Below are positions 41,685-55,379 of a stretch of 64,000 nt of DNA, piece by piece (position 1 is the first letter of the stretch; each line of letters starts with the position of its first letter). A program made the position numbers and the translations under genes. Below the pieces are notes generated by a model. That model was given only the letters and a program-made list of their open reading frames with translations, searched no databases and had not been told where the DNA came from. The DNA comes from Thiobaca trueperi. Lineage in GTDB: Bacteria; Pseudomonadota; Gammaproteobacteria; Chromatiales; Chromatiaceae. Location: the NCBI RefSeq assembly GCF_004342175.1, contig NZ_SMAO01000008.1:62001-126000 (forward strand), written 5' to 3'.

Positions 41685-43187
41685 ATGAGTAAAGAGATCT
41701 TACTGGTCGTAGAGGCCGTTTCCAACGAAAAGGACGTGCCTGAAGGTGTGATCTTCGAGGCCATCGAAGCCGCGTTGGCATCGGCGACCCGCAAGAAACA
41801 TGGCGGCGACATTGATGTGCGGGTCGTCATTGATCGCAAAACCGGCCATTACAGCAGCTTCCGCCGTTGGGAGATCATCCCGGACCCCGAGCAGGGCGTC
41901 CTGGATGCGCCGTCACGCCAGATCACCCAGTCCGCTGCGGCCATTCTGGAGCCTGCGCTGGGCCCCGGCGACTTCATTGAGGAAGAAATCGAGTCGGAGC
42001 TGTTCGGACGCATCGCGGCCCAGACGGCCAAACAGGTCATCGTCCAGAAGGTGCGCGACGCCGAGCGCGCCAAGATCATCGACGCCTTCGCCGAGCGCAA
42101 GGGCCAGTTGGTGACGGGCATCGTCAAGAAATCGGATCGTGGCAGTCTGCTGCTCGATCTGGGCAACAACGCCGAGGCCATCGTGCCACGCGATCAGATG
42201 ATCCCGCGTGAATCGGTTCGTGCTGGCGACCGTCTGCGCGGCTATCTTTATGATGTGCGCGCCGAGCCCAAGGGGCCGCAGCTCTTTGTCAGCCGCACCG
42301 CGCCCGAGCTTCTGATCGAACTCTTCAGGCTCGAAGTCCCCGAGGTCGGCGAGGGTCTGATTCAGATTCTCGGTGCGGCCCGCGATCCGGGTTCGCGCGC
42401 CAAGATCGCGGTTCGAACCGCCGATCCGCGCATTGATCCGGTCGGCGCCTGTGTTGGCATGCGCGGTTCGCGCGTCCAGGCGGTTTCCAACGAACTCAAT
42501 GGCGAACGGGTCGATATCATCCTCTGGGACGAAAATCCGGCGCAGTTCGTCATCAATGCCATGTCGCCGGCGGATGTGGTCTCCATCGTCATCGACGAAG
42601 AGGCGCGCAGCATGGATGTGGCCGTCAAGGAGGAAAATCTGGCCCAGGCCATCGGGCGCTTCGGCCAGAATGTCCGGCTCGCCACCCAGTTGAGCGGCTG
42701 GGAACTTAACGTCATGAACGAAAAGGATGCTGTCGCCAAGAGCGAACAGGAGGCCCGCCGTTCAGTCCAGACCTTCATGGATCAACTGGAGATCGACGAG
42801 AATCTCGCCGCAATCCTGGTCGAAGAAGGATTCAGCAGTGTCGATGAAGTGGCCTATGTCCCGCTTGCCGAGATGCAGGCCATTGACGACTTTGACGACG
42901 AAACCATCGAGCTGCTGCGCGAGCGCGCCAAGGATGTGATCCTGACCCGCGCCATCGCGTCGGAAGAGGGTGTTGCCCCGGATCCGTCAGAAGCGCTGCT
43001 GGCCCTGGAAGATATGGATGATGTTCTCGCCGCCGCATTGGCTGCCCAGGGTGTCACCACCCTGGATGACCTCGCCGAGCTGTCGGTCGATGAACTCATG
43101 GAAATCGATGGGATGGACGCAGAGCGTGCGGCGCGCTTGATCATGAAGGCACGCGAACCCTGGTTCGTCGATGCCGCAGAGGAATAG
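41685..43187 (+). CDS. nusA: Transcription termination/antitermination factor NusA
   Basis: 500 residues. Order: RNAP-binding N-terminal domain (1 to about 130), S1 (about 135-200, ITVKKSD-like [18 protein letters not shown]), KH1 and KH2 ([37 protein letters not shown]), and two acidic C-terminal repeats (about 365-500). The two AR repeats are typical of proteobacteria. The start at 41685 follows GGTGGA. Confidence 0.97.
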   Translation: MSKEILLVVEAVSNEKDVPEGVIFEAIEAALASATRKKHGGDIDVRVVIDRKTGHYSSFRRWEIIPDPEQGVLDAPSRQITQSAAAILEPALGPGDFIEEEIESELFGRIAAQTAKQVIVQKVRDAERAKIIDAFAERKGQLVTGIVKKSDRGSLLLDLGNNAEAIVPRDQMIPRESVRAGDRLRGYLYDVRAEPKGPQLFVSRTAPELLIELFRLEVPEVGEGLIQILGAARDPGSRAKIAVRTADPRIDPVGACVGMRGSRVQAVSNELNGERVDIILWDENPAQFVINAMSPADVVSIVIDEEARSMDVAVKEENLAQAIGRFGQNVRLATQLSGWELNVMNEKDAVAKSEQEARRSVQTFMDQLEIDENLAAILVEEGFSSVDEVAYVPLAEMQAIDDFDDETIELLRERAKDVILTRAIASEEGVAPDPSEALLALEDMDDVLAAALAAQGVTTLDDLAELSVDELMEIDGMDAERAARLIMKAREPWFVDAAEE

Positions 43188-43205
43188 AGGTTTAAAAATC
43201 AGTCC

Positions 43206-46003
<2,798 letters not shown>

Positions 46004-46007
<4 letters not shown>

Positions 46008-46393
46008 GCGTGAAGGAATTCGACCGCACCGAGCGGATCGGTGCCGAGTTGAAGCGGGTGCTGGCGGTTGCGGTACGCGATCAGGTCAAGGATCCGCGAC
46101 TCGCCAATATCACGGTCCACGAGGTGCGGGTGACGCGCGATCTGGCGCACGCCAAGGTCTTTTTCACCTGCTTTCCGTCGGATGAAGAGGCCGCCGCGCA
46201 GGAGCGTCTGCTCAATGGCCCGCTGGCCGGATTCCTGCGTCACGCGCTGGCGCAGGAGGTGCGTCTGCGCACCATCCCCCAGTTACATTTTGTCTTCGAC
46301 GAATCGATCGGCTATGGCGAGCGCCTGTCCTCGCTGATCGATCAGGCCGTCGGTTCGCACACCAACGATCAGGGCACGGACCAGGAGCGTTAA
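46004..46393 (+). CDS. rbfA: Ribosome-binding factor A
   Basis: 129 residues of the KH-type RbfA fold: [41 protein letters not shown]. It acts in 16S rRNA 5'-end processing. GTG 46004 gives a GTGA overlap with infB. Confidence 0.94.
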
Positions 46394-46399
46394 ATCGAG

Positions 46400-47317
46400 A
46401 TGGGACGTCGCCAACATTCGGGGCGCAGTGTCACCGGCATTCTGCTGCTGGACAAACCGCTTGGCCTGACCTCAAACGATGCGCTTCAGCGTGTCAAACG
46501 ACTCTACCGCGCCGCCAAGGCCGGACACACCGGCAGTCTGGATCCGCTCGCGACCGGGCTTCTGCCCTGCTGTCTGGGCGATGCGACCAAGTTTTCCGCC
46601 TTTCTGCTGGACGCCGACAAACGCTATCGCGTGCGGGTGCGGCTCGGTGTCACCACCACCACGGCCGATGCCGAGGGCGAGGTCGTCGAGACGCGCCCGG
46701 TGGAAGGCATCGACGAGACGCGGATCCGTGAGGTGCTGAGCGGTTTCCTTGGCAGCATCGACCAGTTGCCGCCGATGTATTCGGCGGTCAAGCATCAGGG
46801 GCAGCGACTTTATAAACTGGCGCGCCAGGGTGTCGAAGTCGAGCGTCAGCCGCGTCAGATCGAGATCTTCGCGCTGGATCTGCTGGCCTGCGACCTGCCC
46901 GAGATCGAACTCGACGTGCATTGCTCCAAAGGCACCTATGTCCGCACCCTGGCCGAAGATATTGGCCGTGAACTGGGCTGCGGCGGCCATGTGAGCCAGC
47001 TTCGACGCACCGGGGTCGGTCCTTATGCCGAGTCCGCCGCGCCCTTCGTCACGCTTGATCAGGTTGCGTCCTGGTCCGAAGACGAGACCCCGAAACGTCT
47101 CGATGAGCTGCTGCTGCCGCTCGACAGTGCGCTCGGACACTGGCCGGCGGTGCGTCTGTCAGCCGATGCCGCCTTTTATCTCAAGCAGGGACAGGCGGTG
47201 CTGATTCCTCAGTCGCCGACCGAGGGACTGGTGCGGCTGTATGATCCATCGGCCCATTTCGTCGGTGTCGGCACCATTCTCGACGACGGCAAGGTGCAGC
47301 CCAAGCGGCTGATTTAA
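46400..47317 (+). CDS. truB: tRNA pseudouridine-55 synthase
   Basis: 305 residues. LLLDKPLGLTSNDALQRVKR and HTGSLDPLATGLLP with the catalytic aspartate are intact; YVRTLAEDIGRELGCGGHV is the second motif. A C-terminal PUA-like part follows. It forms Psi55 in tRNA. The gene ends just before repeat copy C. Confidence 0.96.
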   Translation: MGRRQHSGRSVTGILLLDKPLGLTSNDALQRVKRLYRAAKAGHTGSLDPLATGLLPCCLGDATKFSAFLLDADKRYRVRVRLGVTTTTADAEGEVVETRPVEGIDETRIREVLSGFLGSIDQLPPMYSAVKHQGQRLYKLARQGVEVERQPRQIEIFALDLLACDLPEIELDVHCSKGTYVRTLAEDIGRELGCGGHVSQLRRTGVGPYAESAAPFVTLDQVASWSEDETPKRLDELLLPLDSALGHWPAVRLSADAAFYLKQGQAVLIPQSPTEGLVRLYDPSAHFVGVGTILDDGKVQPKRLI

Positions 47318-47319
47318 TT

Positions 47320-47397
47320 CGACAGGATTAACAGGATTAAAAACAGTAGCTTGAAGAATCATGTCCATCTTGGAAAATCTTGTTAATCCTGTCTGTT
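47320..47397. repeat. Dispersed ACAGGAT palindromic repeat, copy C
   Basis: CGACAGGATTAACAGGATTA at the left and TCTTGTTAATCCTGTCTG at the right pair as an imperfect hairpin, directly after truB. Confidence 0.8.
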
Positions 47398-47453
47398 TAA
47401 AACGAATACCAGTCAACCGGCCCGATCCCCTGAAGTCATTGTCGGGGTGATCG

Positions 47454-47489
47454 ATCCGGCGGCCAACACCGCCGGATGAGGGCTTTTTT
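47454..47489 (+). terminator. Intrinsic terminator between truB and rpsO
   Basis: ATCCGGCGG (47454-47462) and CCGCCGGAT (47469-47477) are a perfect 9-bp stem with a 6-nt loop, followed by GAGGGC and six Ts. It lies 28 nt before the rpsO start, so it either ends the infB-truB operon or acts in the rpsO leader. Confidence 0.8.
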
Positions 47490-47516
47490 CATTCCTAATG
47501 ACTCAGGAGACAACCA

Positions 47517-47786
47517 ATGACCATGACCGCAGCGGATAAAAAGAAAATCGTCGATGACTATGCGCGTGGCGAGCGCGACACCGGCTCACCCGAAGTTCAG
47601 GTCGCCCTGTTGACGGCGCGGATTCTGGAACTGACCGAGCATTTCAAGATCCACAAGCACGATCATCATTCGCGCCGCGGTCTGGTGCACATGGTCAATT
47701 CCCGACGGAAACTGCTCGACTACCTCAAGCGCAAGGATGTGGAACGCTACCGTGCGCTGATCGCACGTCTGGGTCTGCGTCGCTGA
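47517..47786 (+). CDS. rpsO: 30S ribosomal protein S15
   Basis: 89 residues, full length. [20 protein letters not shown] and [20 protein letters not shown] are the S15 signatures. AGGAGA precedes the ATG; a second ATG two codons later is also possible. As in other proteobacteria it is followed by pnp. Confidence 0.97.
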   Translation: MTMTAADKKKIVDDYARGERDTGSPEVQVALLTARILELTEHFKIHKHDHHSRRGLVHMVNSRRKLLDYLKRKDVERYRALIARLGLRR

Positions 47787-47796
47787 TTCCAGCCTG

Positions 47797-47915
47797 GTGC
47801 AGCAGTGCAGGTGTTTCGAGACCGTCTCTGATCGTTGTCGTTGTCGTAATCGTCGTCGGCTTGCGAACCTTCGACAACGACAACGAACGGCCTCGGAATT
47901 TCTAAGGTGCTGCAC
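47797..47915. repeat. Hexamer-hairpin repeat element, copy 1
   Basis: 119 bp. Ends GTGCAGCA and TGCTGCAC are inverted. Left arm: hexamers GTTGTC, GTTGTC, GTAATC, GTCGTC; right arm: two CGACAA units; the arms pair around GGCTTGCGAACCTT. Begins 11 bp after the rpsO stop. A longer copy is at 55207-55379. Confidence 0.8.
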
Positions 47916-48097
47916 TAGCCTTTTGGGTGATCGGGCGGTCAAGACGGCCCCCGATCCGCCCGCGCCCGATGCCAGCCGACGGCGACGGCACGACTCGCCA
48001 CCCCGCCGTCAGACACCATCCCGCTGGTGCCAATCTTAAGGTTGCAGAGCATCCGGGGCCGCCGCATCGACGGCCCACACATCCCGAGGATTTATCC

Positions 48098-50197
48098 GTG
48101 ATTCCCACCCCAATCGTTAAAGAATTCCAGTTCGGCAACCAGACCGTCAGGCTGGAAACCGGCGAGATCGCCCGCCAGGCCGATGGCGCGGTCATGGTCA
48201 ATATCGACGATACCGTCGTCCTGGTCACGGTCGTCGTCGATAAACGTCCCGGCGTGGCGCGCGATTTCCTGCCGCTGACCGTCGAGTATCAGGAAAAGAC
48301 CTATGCCGCCGGACGCATTCCAGGCGGCTTTTTCCGTCGTGAGGGACGCCCGAGCGAAGGCGAGATCCTCACCGCGCGTCTGATCGACCGTCCGATCCGC
48401 CCGCTGTTCGCTGAGGGCTTCACCAGCGAAGTCCAGATCATCGCCACCGTCAAATCGCTGAATCCGGCGGTCAATCCGGAAGTCCCGGCGCTGATCGGCG
48501 CCTCTGCCGCGCTCGCCATCTCGGGCCTGCCCTTCAACGGCCCCATTGGTGCAGCGCGGGTCGGCTACAAGGACGGCGAATACATCCTCAATCCGGCCGT
48601 TATCGGTCTCGGACCCGATTCGGATCTGGATCTGATCGTCGCCGGTACCGACAAGGCTGTGCTCATGGTCGAGTCGGAGGCGCGCGGTCTGTCGGAAGAG
48701 ATCATGCTCGGCGCGGTGCTCTTCGGTCATGAACAGATGCAGGTCGTGATCCAGGCGATCCGCGAACTGGCAGCCGAAGCCGGCAAGCCACCGATGGACT
48801 GGAAACCGCATGTCACCGACCCGGTTCTGACCGAGGCGGTGCACCTGTCCGGTGGCGCAGCAATCGCCAGCGCCTATCGCATCAAAGAGAAGCAGGAGCG
48901 TTACACGGCGCTCAACACGGCGCGTGCGGCCATCGTCGAGCAACTCTGCGCTGGCGAATCACCGGCCTGGACCGAGGCCCAGGTGAAGGTCGCCATCGAG
49001 GCGCTGGAATCGAGCACGGTGCGCGAATCGATCCTTGCTGGTGAGCCGCGCATCGACGGCCGCGACACCAAGACCGTGCGCCCGATCACCATCCGCACCG
49101 GCGTGCTGCCGCGCACCCACGGCTCGTCGCTCTTCACCCGTGGCGAGACCCAGGCGATGGTCATCACCACGCTCGGCACCGAACGTGACTCGCAGATCAT
49201 CGACGCGCTCGACGGCGAACACCGCGAGCATTTCATGCTGCACTACAACTTCCCGCCCTTCTGTGTCGGCGAAACCGGCCGTGTCGGTACGCCGAAGCGA
49301 CGCGAGATCGGTCATGGACGGCTCGCCAAGCGCGGCGTGCTGGCGGTGATGCCGAGCATCGAGGAGTTCCCCTATTCGGTGCGCGTGGTTTCCGAGATCA
49401 CCGAATCCAACGGTTCCAGCTCGATGGCGAGCGTCTGCGGCACCAGTCTGGCCCTGATGGATGCCGGCGTGCCGATCAAGGCGCCGGTCGCCGGTGTCGC
49501 CATGGGTCTGATCAAGGAAGGCGACCGCTTCGCGGTGCTGACCGACATCATGGGTGACGAGGATCATCTTGGCGACATGGACTTCAAGGTGGCCGGGACC
49601 GCCACCGGCATCAATGCGCTCCAGATGGACATCAAGATCGAGGGCATCACCCGCGAGATCATGGAAACCGCACTCGCCCAGGCCAAGGACGGACGGCTGC
49701 ACATCCTCGGCGAAATGAGCAAGGTCATCACCGCGCACCGTTCCGAGATGTCCGAGCACGCCCCGCGCATCATCGAGATCAAGATCCATCCCGAGAAGAT
49801 CCGCGATGTCATCGGCAAGGGCGGCTCGGTCATCCGCGCCATCACCGAAGAGACCGGGGCCACCATCGATATCAACGACGATGGCGTGGTCAAGATCTTC
49901 TCCGTGGTCAAATCGGCGGGCGAAGAGGCCAAGCGGCGCATCCGGCTCATCACCGCCGATGTCGAGGTCGGCAAGATCTACGAGGGCCGGGTCGCGCGTC
50001 TGATGGATTTCGGCGCCTTCGTCACCATCCTGCCCGGTCGCGATGGTCTGGTGCATATCTCGCAGATCTGCGAGGAGCGTGTGCAGTCAGTCAGCGACAA
50101 GCTCAAGGAAGGCGATCAGGTCCGCGTCAAGGTGCTGGAAGTGGACAAGCAGGGTCGCATTCGGCTCAGCATGAAGGCGATTGAGGCGGGCGAATAA
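48098..50197 (+). CDS. pnp: Polynucleotide phosphorylase
   Basis: 699 residues. Two RNase PH-like halves, a helical linker, KH ([20 protein letters not shown]) and S1 ([20 protein letters not shown]) are all present. It degrades RNA 3'-to-5' and joins the degradosome. GTG 48098 with CGAGGA upstream gives the family start [14 protein letters not shown]; a longer frame to 47927 reads through the leader. The leader (47916-48097) contains no gene; PNPase is commonly autoregulated there. Confidence 0.96.
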   Translation: MIPTPIVKEFQFGNQTVRLETGEIARQADGAVMVNIDDTVVLVTVVVDKRPGVARDFLPLTVEYQEKTYAAGRIPGGFFRREGRPSEGEILTARLIDRPIRPLFAEGFTSEVQIIATVKSLNPAVNPEVPALIGASAALAISGLPFNGPIGAARVGYKDGEYILNPAVIGLGPDSDLDLIVAGTDKAVLMVESEARGLSEEIMLGAVLFGHEQMQVVIQAIRELAAEAGKPPMDWKPHVTDPVLTEAVHLSGGAAIASAYRIKEKQERYTALNTARAAIVEQLCAGESPAWTEAQVKVAIEALESSTVRESILAGEPRIDGRDTKTVRPITIRTGVLPRTHGSSLFTRGETQAMVITTLGTERDSQIIDALDGEHREHFMLHYNFPPFCVGETGRVGTPKRREIGHGRLAKRGVLAVMPSIEEFPYSVRVVSEITESNGSSSMASVCGTSLALMDAGVPIKAPVAGVAMGLIKEGDRFAVLTDIMGDEDHLGDMDFKVAGTATGINALQMDIKIEGITREIMETALAQAKDGRLHILGEMSKVITAHRSEMSEHAPRIIEIKIHPEKIRDVIGKGGSVIRAITEETGATIDINDDGVVKIFSVVKSAGEEAKRRIRLITADVEVGKIYEGRVARLMDFGAFVTILPGRDGLVHISQICEERVQSVSDKLKEGDQVRVKVLEVDKQGRIRLSMKAIEAGE

Positions 50198-50226
50198 TCC
50201 CACTCATCGCTCATTGATGCGTGCGA

Positions 50227-50250
50227 CAAGGGGCCTGACGGCCCCTTTTC
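50227..50250 (+). terminator. Intrinsic terminator after pnp
   Basis: AAGGGGCC, a TGAC loop and GGCCCCTT then TTCT, 30 bp after the pnp stop. Confidence 0.85.
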
Positions 50251-50287
50251 TGTGCGCTTTGAGGGCTTCACTCACGGCATGGCCGCA

Positions 50288-50761
50288 TCAGGCAATGCCA
50301 GCGGTGACCAGCAGGTTACGCATGCGTTGCGTCAGGTTGTGTTGCCAGCAGCGCCAGATGTCGGCCAGGATCCAGCGTGCGGCGCTGAGTTTCATCTGGC
50401 AGAGCAGGCAGCCCGAGCCCGTTCGCGGCGATTTCACTGTCACAGGATGACGTTCCGGCGCGCGGCTCAGGGGCGCGCGTCTGGTCATTTGCGGCCGATG
50501 CCGCGTTGGCGCGATCAGCGGCTGTAGCAGTCGCGTCAGATCATCCGTGCCTGGAACCTGAGAAACCCGGTGATGAAAGGTCAGACTGGCGCAGGCTGGA
50601 TTGCATCGCACAGTCTGCACGCCATCCAGTCTGCCCAGCGCTTCCTCCAGCCGGAGGGCAAGCGCCGGCTCCTTCAGCAGAATCGGCACGCGCAAACGCA
50701 TCCGTCCCGGAATCTGGTGACAAATCTCGAACAAGACGACGTTTTTTGTCGTGTCGGGCAT
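50288..50761 (-). CDS. HMA-like domain protein
   Basis: 157 residues. HQIPGRMRLRVPILLKEPAL and VQTVRCNPACASLTFHH resemble the HMA-like_2 ferredoxin fold linked to metal-transport ATPases, but without the CxxC of true metal-binding domains. The C-terminal half is basic with SGCLLCQMK. Function unknown. ATG 50761 is chosen as the family-like start; the longer frame upstream has no support. Confidence 0.65.
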   Translation of the reverse strand: MPDTTKNVVLFEICHQIPGRMRLRVPILLKEPALALRLEEALGRLDGVQTVRCNPACASLTFHHRVSQVPGTDDLTRLLQPLIAPTRHRPQMTRRAPLSRAPERHPVTVKSPRTGSGCLLCQMKLSAARWILADIWRCWQHNLTQRMRNLLVTAGIA

Positions 50762-50940
50762 GGTCAATCGCCCCCTGGATGGGTAAGCCTGGAAGATGAA
50801 CCAGTTTAAGCAAATCGGGACAAGGATGTAAACAATATCGAATCTTGTTTGCGCATTTGCGTTATGTTGGATCTGGAGCAACAAGGCGATGGCGCAACGA
50901 ACGAGCGGCGTTAAATCATCCCGGCTGGCGAGCAGATCGT

Positions 50941-51480
50941 TCAATGATTGCGCTGTCTCCATTCCCAGGGACGCTGATGGAGGCCACGCTTTTCCCAGAT
51001 CCCCAGCCGACGCTCTTTGGCGCGTTTTTCCGCCTTGAAGAAGCGTGACTCATCGCAATACTGCGGATAAACCGCCGCCTGTCCGGATTCAACCAGAGCC
51101 AGATTCAGGCTCCTGTCACCGTCGAACACCTCGCCAACGATGCGTCCATAGCGATCCGTCTCATGCTCCACCAGTCGCACCCTGTCCGGGGTGAGGCGGC
51201 GCAAATGGTCGCGGCTCTCCCGACCCCAGGGGCGTTGTCCCATTTCGGGCGCGTCGATGCAGTAGAATCTGACCTTGACCTCCTTGCGACCACAGGTGGC
51301 GCGCAGGGTGTCGCCATCGTAGATGCTGTCGATCTGACAGTCCTTTTGGGCGCGCCAGAAAGAGGAAAGCCCGCCATCGAACAGCCAGAAGGCCAGCGCG
51401 AGCAGGGCGAGGATCCAGAACAGGGGCGGGCGTTGACGACGCGACAGAATGCGATACCAGGGAATACGAAAAGCGGCCAT
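50941..51480 (-). CDS. Membrane-anchored staphylococcal-type thermonuclease
   Basis: 179 residues. An N-terminal TM helix (about 20-38) precedes the SNase domain: IYDGDTLRATCGRKEVKVRF, IDAPEMGQRPWGRESRDHL, DRYGRIVGEVF. The Asp and Arg/Glu catalytic positions appear intact. It would be an exported or membrane-tethered nuclease. ATG 51480 directly precedes the membrane helix; an upstream ATG at 51540 is possible but lies in a repeat. Confidence 0.82.
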   Translation of the reverse strand: MAAFRIPWYRILSRRQRPPLFWILALLALAFWLFDGGLSSFWRAQKDCQIDSIYDGDTLRATCGRKEVKVRFYCIDAPEMGQRPWGRESRDHLRRLTPDRVRLVEHETDRYGRIVGEVFDGDRSLNLALVESGQAAVYPQYCDESRFFKAEKRAKERRLGIWEKRGLHQRPWEWRQRNH

Positions 51481-51481
51481 A

Positions 51482-51543
51482 GTCGGGTTCCAGGATGAAA
51501 AGCGACGTGAATCTTGAGCAATCCGCTTCATCCTGTCCATTTG
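51482..51543. repeat. Degenerate ACAGGAT palindromic repeat, copy E
   Basis: GTTCCAGGATGAAAAGCG and GCTTCATCCTGTCCATTT keep the outer words of the family, without the inner ACAGGAT pair. It lies at the thermonuclease start. Confidence 0.5.
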
Positions 51544-51626
51544 AAAGCCTGATTCCGGGTATGAGGTTTCCGGCAAATCTCCTAAGATTGCAGCCTTGGT
51601 CCTTATAGCGCCCGGAGTCTTCACAC

Positions 51627-52043
51627 ATGACCACAAACCAGGGTCCACGCCACGGCAAGACCGGCAAACCCATCGACAGCGCCAGGCTCGACCGTGTTGT
51701 CGCCGACGCGCGCAAGGCGAGCGAAGAGCGCGCCGCCGGCTATCGCGATCAGGCGCTCAAGCTCTATGAATGGGTCTGCGGACGCTGTGCGCGCACCTTC
51801 ACCCGCGAGAATCTGCGCGAACTCACCGTCCATCACAAGGACATGAACCACGACCACAACCCCCCGGACGGCAGTAACTGGGAGCTGCTGTGCATCTACT
51901 GTCACGACAACGAGCACCAGAAATACGAGGAACACCTCGCCTCGCTCGCCGCCGGTCGTGGTGGTGCGAAAAGCGGGAGCGGCAAACAGACGACGCACAA
52001 TCCTTTCGCCGCTCTTGCGGATCTGCTCAAGAAGGATGATTGA
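51627..52043 (+). CDS. yajD: YajD-family HNH nuclease
   Basis: 138 residues. CGRCARTFTRENLRELTVHH, then DPNNWELLCIYCHDNEH-like DGSNWELLCIYCHDNEH, form the HNH motif with two CxxC zinc sites. YajD is a conserved gammaproteobacterial HNH protein with poorly known role. It is divergent from the thermonuclease gene. Confidence 0.9.
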   Translation: MTTNQGPRHGKTGKPIDSARLDRVVADARKASEERAAGYRDQALKLYEWVCGRCARTFTRENLRELTVHHKDMNHDHNPPDGSNWELLCIYCHDNEHQKYEEHLASLAAGRGGAKSGSGKQTTHNPFAALADLLKKDD

Positions 52044-52101
52044 AGAGCCGCCAGCCGCCAAAAATGGTGTTGCACCGCTTTTCAATGTCAAGCTCAACAC
52101 T

Positions 52102-52124
52102 GATAGCCGATAGCCGATAGCCGA
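52102..52124. repeat. 7-bp tandem repeat upstream of rlmKL
   Basis: GATAGCC occurs three times in tandem (52102-52122), plus a partial GA. It is in the 109-bp gap between yajD and rlmKL; a similar run of this motif is a common intergenic feature. Confidence 0.6.
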
Positions 52125-52152
52125 ATACCCCCACCTGGAGTTCCCGATCCGC

Positions 52153-54315
52153 ATGTCCCCGCATCATTTTTTCGCTTCCGCGCCCAAGCATATGGGCAGT
52201 CTGCTGGCCGAGGAACTCATCCGGCTCGGCATGCGCGACGCCACCGAGGCGCGCGGCGGCGCGCGTTTCTCGGGCACCCTGGAGGACGGCTATCGGGCCT
52301 GTCTCTGGTCGCGAATCGCCAATCGCATCCTCTTTCCGCTGGCCCAGTTCGGTGTCGAGGGACCGGACGATCTCTATGCGGGCGCCGCAGACATCCCCTG
52401 GGAAGCGCATCTGACCCCAGATCACACCTTTGCCATCCAGTTCGACGGCAACCTGAAGGGCGTGAACCATCCGCATTTTGCCGTGCTGCGCGTGAAGGAC
52501 GCCATCGCCGACCGCTTCACGCAGCGTTATGGACAGCGACCGAGCGTTGATCTGGAGCAACCCGATCTGCGGATTCATGTCTACGCCCATCAGGACGGCG
52601 TCGGCATCAGTCTCGATCTCTCCGGTGAGTCGCTGCATCTGCGCGGCTACCGGGATTCAGGCTCTGCCGCGCCGCTCAAGGAAAATCTCGCCGCCGCGCT
52701 CCTGATGCGTGCCGGCTGGCCCGAGATCGCCGCCGAAGGCGGTGCGCTGCTCGATCCCATGTGCGGCTCGGGCACCCTCGTCATCGAGGGTGCGCTGATG
52801 GCCGCAGACATCGCCCCCGGACTGCTGCGTGAGCGTTTCGGCTTCCACGGCTGGTTGCAGCATGACGACGCCATCTGGGCGCGTCTGCTCGGCGAGGCAC
52901 GGATCCGGCGCGATGCTGGAATCAAGCGGCTTGGTGCACTGCGCGGTTACGATCAGAACCCGAACGCCATCCGCGTCTCGCTGCATCATCTGGAGCGGGC
53001 CGGGCTCGCCGGTCTGGCCCACTTCGAGCGCCGCGAGCTGACCGACTGTCAACCGGGCCGCGCCGAGGATGAAGGTCTCGTCATCGTCAATCCACCCTAT
53101 GGCGAGCGGCTCGGCGCGCCGGACGAACTGCCCGCGCTCTATGCCCATCTGGGCGCGGTGCTCAAGGAGCGCTTCGTCGGCTGGCGCGCCGCGCTCTTCA
53201 CCGGAACCCCGGATCTGGGCAAGCACATGGGGCTGCGTGCGCTGCGGATGCACACGCTCTACAACGGCCCCATTGAATGCAAGCTCCTGCACTTTCAGGT
53301 GGAACCACGCTATTTCGTGTCCAATCAGCCGCGTCCACTCGCGCCCGAGGAACGCAGTCCGGGTGCGGTCATGCTCGCCAACCGGCTGGTCAAAAACCTG
53401 AAATCACTGCGCAAATGGCAGCGTGATGAGCAGATCACCTGTCTGCGCGTCTATGACGCCGATCTGCCTGAATACGCGCTGGCAGTGGACATCTATGAAG
53501 GCGAACAACGCTGGGTGCAGGTGCAGGAATACGCCGCGCCCGCCACCGTCGATCCCAAACGCGCGCGTCACCGTCTGCGTGAGGCGCTGGGTCTGATCCC
53601 GGAGGTGCTGGAGGTGCCCGGCGAGCAGGTCTTTTTCAAGGTCCGCCAGCCCCAGAAGGGGCTGAATCAGTACGAGCGACTGGCTGAAACGCGCCATTTC
53701 CATGCCGTCATGGAAAACGGACACCGCTTCCTCGTCAATTTCGAGGACTATCTGGATACCGGGCTCTTTCTCGATCATCGCGACGTGCGCCGTCTGATCG
53801 GGCGGCTGTCAGCGGGCAAGCGTTTCCTCAATCTCTTCGGCTATACCGGCACCGCGACCGTTTACGCAGCCAACGCCGGTGCGGCATTCACCACTACGGT
53901 CGATATGTCGCGCACCTATCTCGACTGGGCGCAGCGCAATTTCAACCTCAATCACATCGCCGGCAGCGAACATGAGCTGATCCAGGCCGACTGTCTGCGC
54001 TGGCTGGATCTCATGGCCGGTCGGCGGCGCTATGACCTGATCTTTCTCGATCCGCCGAGTTTTTCGACCTCCAAGCGCATGTACGGCACGCTCGACATCC
54101 AGCGCGACCATGCGAAGCTCATCCGCTCCACCATGCGTCTGCTGGAACCCGATGGCACGCTCATCTTCTCCAACAACCTGCGGCGCTTCCGCATCGATCT
54201 GGAGGCGCTGTCCGGACTGGATGTCACCGACATCAGCGCCGAGACCCTGCCGCGCGATTTTGCCCGCAATCCACGCATCCACAATTGCTGGCAGATCCGC
54301 AACCCGGCTGTCTGA
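52153..54315 (+). CDS. rlmKL: Bifunctional 23S rRNA methyltransferase RlmKL (G2445-N2 and G2069-N7)
   Basis: 720 residues. THUMP domain at about 45-155, RlmL MTase (DPMCGSGTLVIEGALMAADI; NPPYGERLG) to about 390, then RlmK (LNLFGYTGTATVYAANAGA; DPPSFS) from about 430. Full length. It methylates two guanines of the peptidyl-transferase region of 23S rRNA. The ATG follows the tandem repeat. Confidence 0.96.
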   Translation: MSPHHFFASAPKHMGSLLAEELIRLGMRDATEARGGARFSGTLEDGYRACLWSRIANRILFPLAQFGVEGPDDLYAGAADIPWEAHLTPDHTFAIQFDGNLKGVNHPHFAVLRVKDAIADRFTQRYGQRPSVDLEQPDLRIHVYAHQDGVGISLDLSGESLHLRGYRDSGSAAPLKENLAAALLMRAGWPEIAAEGGALLDPMCGSGTLVIEGALMAADIAPGLLRERFGFHGWLQHDDAIWARLLGEARIRRDAGIKRLGALRGYDQNPNAIRVSLHHLERAGLAGLAHFERRELTDCQPGRAEDEGLVIVNPPYGERLGAPDELPALYAHLGAVLKERFVGWRAALFTGTPDLGKHMGLRALRMHTLYNGPIECKLLHFQVEPRYFVSNQPRPLAPEERSPGAVMLANRLVKNLKSLRKWQRDEQITCLRVYDADLPEYALAVDIYEGEQRWVQVQEYAAPATVDPKRARHRLREALGLIPEVLEVPGEQVFFKVRQPQKGLNQYERLAETRHFHAVMENGHRFLVNFEDYLDTGLFLDHRDVRRLIGRLSAGKRFLNLFGYTGTATVYAANAGAAFTTTVDMSRTYLDWAQRNFNLNHIAGSEHELIQADCLRWLDLMAGRRRYDLIFLDPPSFSTSKRMYGTLDIQRDHAKLIRSTMRLLEPDGTLIFSNNLRRFRIDLEALSGLDVTDISAETLPRDFARNPRIHNCWQIRNPAV

Positions 54316-54339
54316 TCCCGGCGGCGGAGAGGGGAGGGA

Positions 54340-54879
54340 CTACCACATGAGATCGTCCGGCACCTGATAATCGGCATAGGGGTCATCGGCCTCCGGCTGG
54401 TCGGTCGGCTGGTTGTGAACCAGCACCAGACTGGCGTCGCGGGCGCGTACCCGCTCGGCGATCTCGGCTGGAATCACTTCGTAGAATGCATCCTGGCGCA
54501 CCAGCGCCAGACTGCCGTTGACCAGCCCGGCGTGCTGCGCTTTGTTGATATAGATACGCTTGAGCGCGGTCCCGTCAGTAAAGTTGAAGGCCAGGTCACC
54601 GCCATCGCGGACCACCCGGTGACTGTGGATGAGCTGACGGATCTCATTCTCGGCGGCGCGCAGAGCGGCCTCTTCCTGACGCTGACGATTCAGCTCGCGA
54701 TCACGCGCCGCCTTTTCAGCACGGGCGCGTTCAGCGGCGGCGCGGGTTTCGTTGTCAGCCTGCGGGCCACGCTTGCCGGTCTGTTTGACCTGCTTGCGCT
54801 GCGACGTGCGTGTCTGATTGAGTTTGTGCGCGTCGACGAGGCCGGCCTTGAGCAGTTGTTCCTGGAGCGAATTGCCCAC
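54340..54879 (-). CDS. yaiL: DUF2058 (YaiL) family protein
   Basis: 179 residues. NSLQEQLLKAGLVDAHKLNQ, a charged coiled-coil middle (about 45-85) and HSHRVVRDGGDLAFNFTDG are the family layout. Linked with nucleoprotein or polynucleotide-associated functions; exact role is unknown. Convergent with rlmKL. Confidence 0.88.
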   Translation of the reverse strand: MGNSLQEQLLKAGLVDAHKLNQTRTSQRKQVKQTGKRGPQADNETRAAAERARAEKAARDRELNRQRQEEAALRAAENEIRQLIHSHRVVRDGGDLAFNFTDGTALKRIYINKAQHAGLVNGSLALVRQDAFYEVIPAEIAERVRARDASLVLVHNQPTDQPEADDPYADYQVPDDLMW

Positions 54880-55070
54880 GATGAAAATCTCCGCAATGGG
54901 TTCGGGGAAGCATGGAGGGCAATTGCATCACGCCTGTCTCATGATTCAGGGGCATCTGATGCATGCGTTTTGCTTTTTAAGTCAGGGGGTTGAAGATCGG
55001 CCTGGTCGGTGGCATGCGTCGCGATCCGATCCGGTGCCTTATGTTGGCTCAGATCTGGCTCAGATTCAAC

Positions 55071-55090
55071 AGTGCGCGGAACCGCGCACT
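55071..55090. other. Perfect 9-bp inverted repeat in a 580-bp non-coding gap
   Basis: AGTGCGCGG and CCGCGCACT flank AA. No T-run follows. The gap 54880-55459 between yaiL and soeA also holds the hexamer-hairpin element; no gene is seen in it. Confidence 0.4.
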
Positions 55091-55206
55091 CCGGACCCGC
55101 TGATCATCCCGACCCGTCCTGAAGCGCGTTCACACAAATCACGCCCAATCATGCCGGATGCAGTTTTAGATAATGCTAATTTTCTGTAACATGGCGATCT
55201 GTTCTC

Positions 55207-55379
<173 letters not shown>
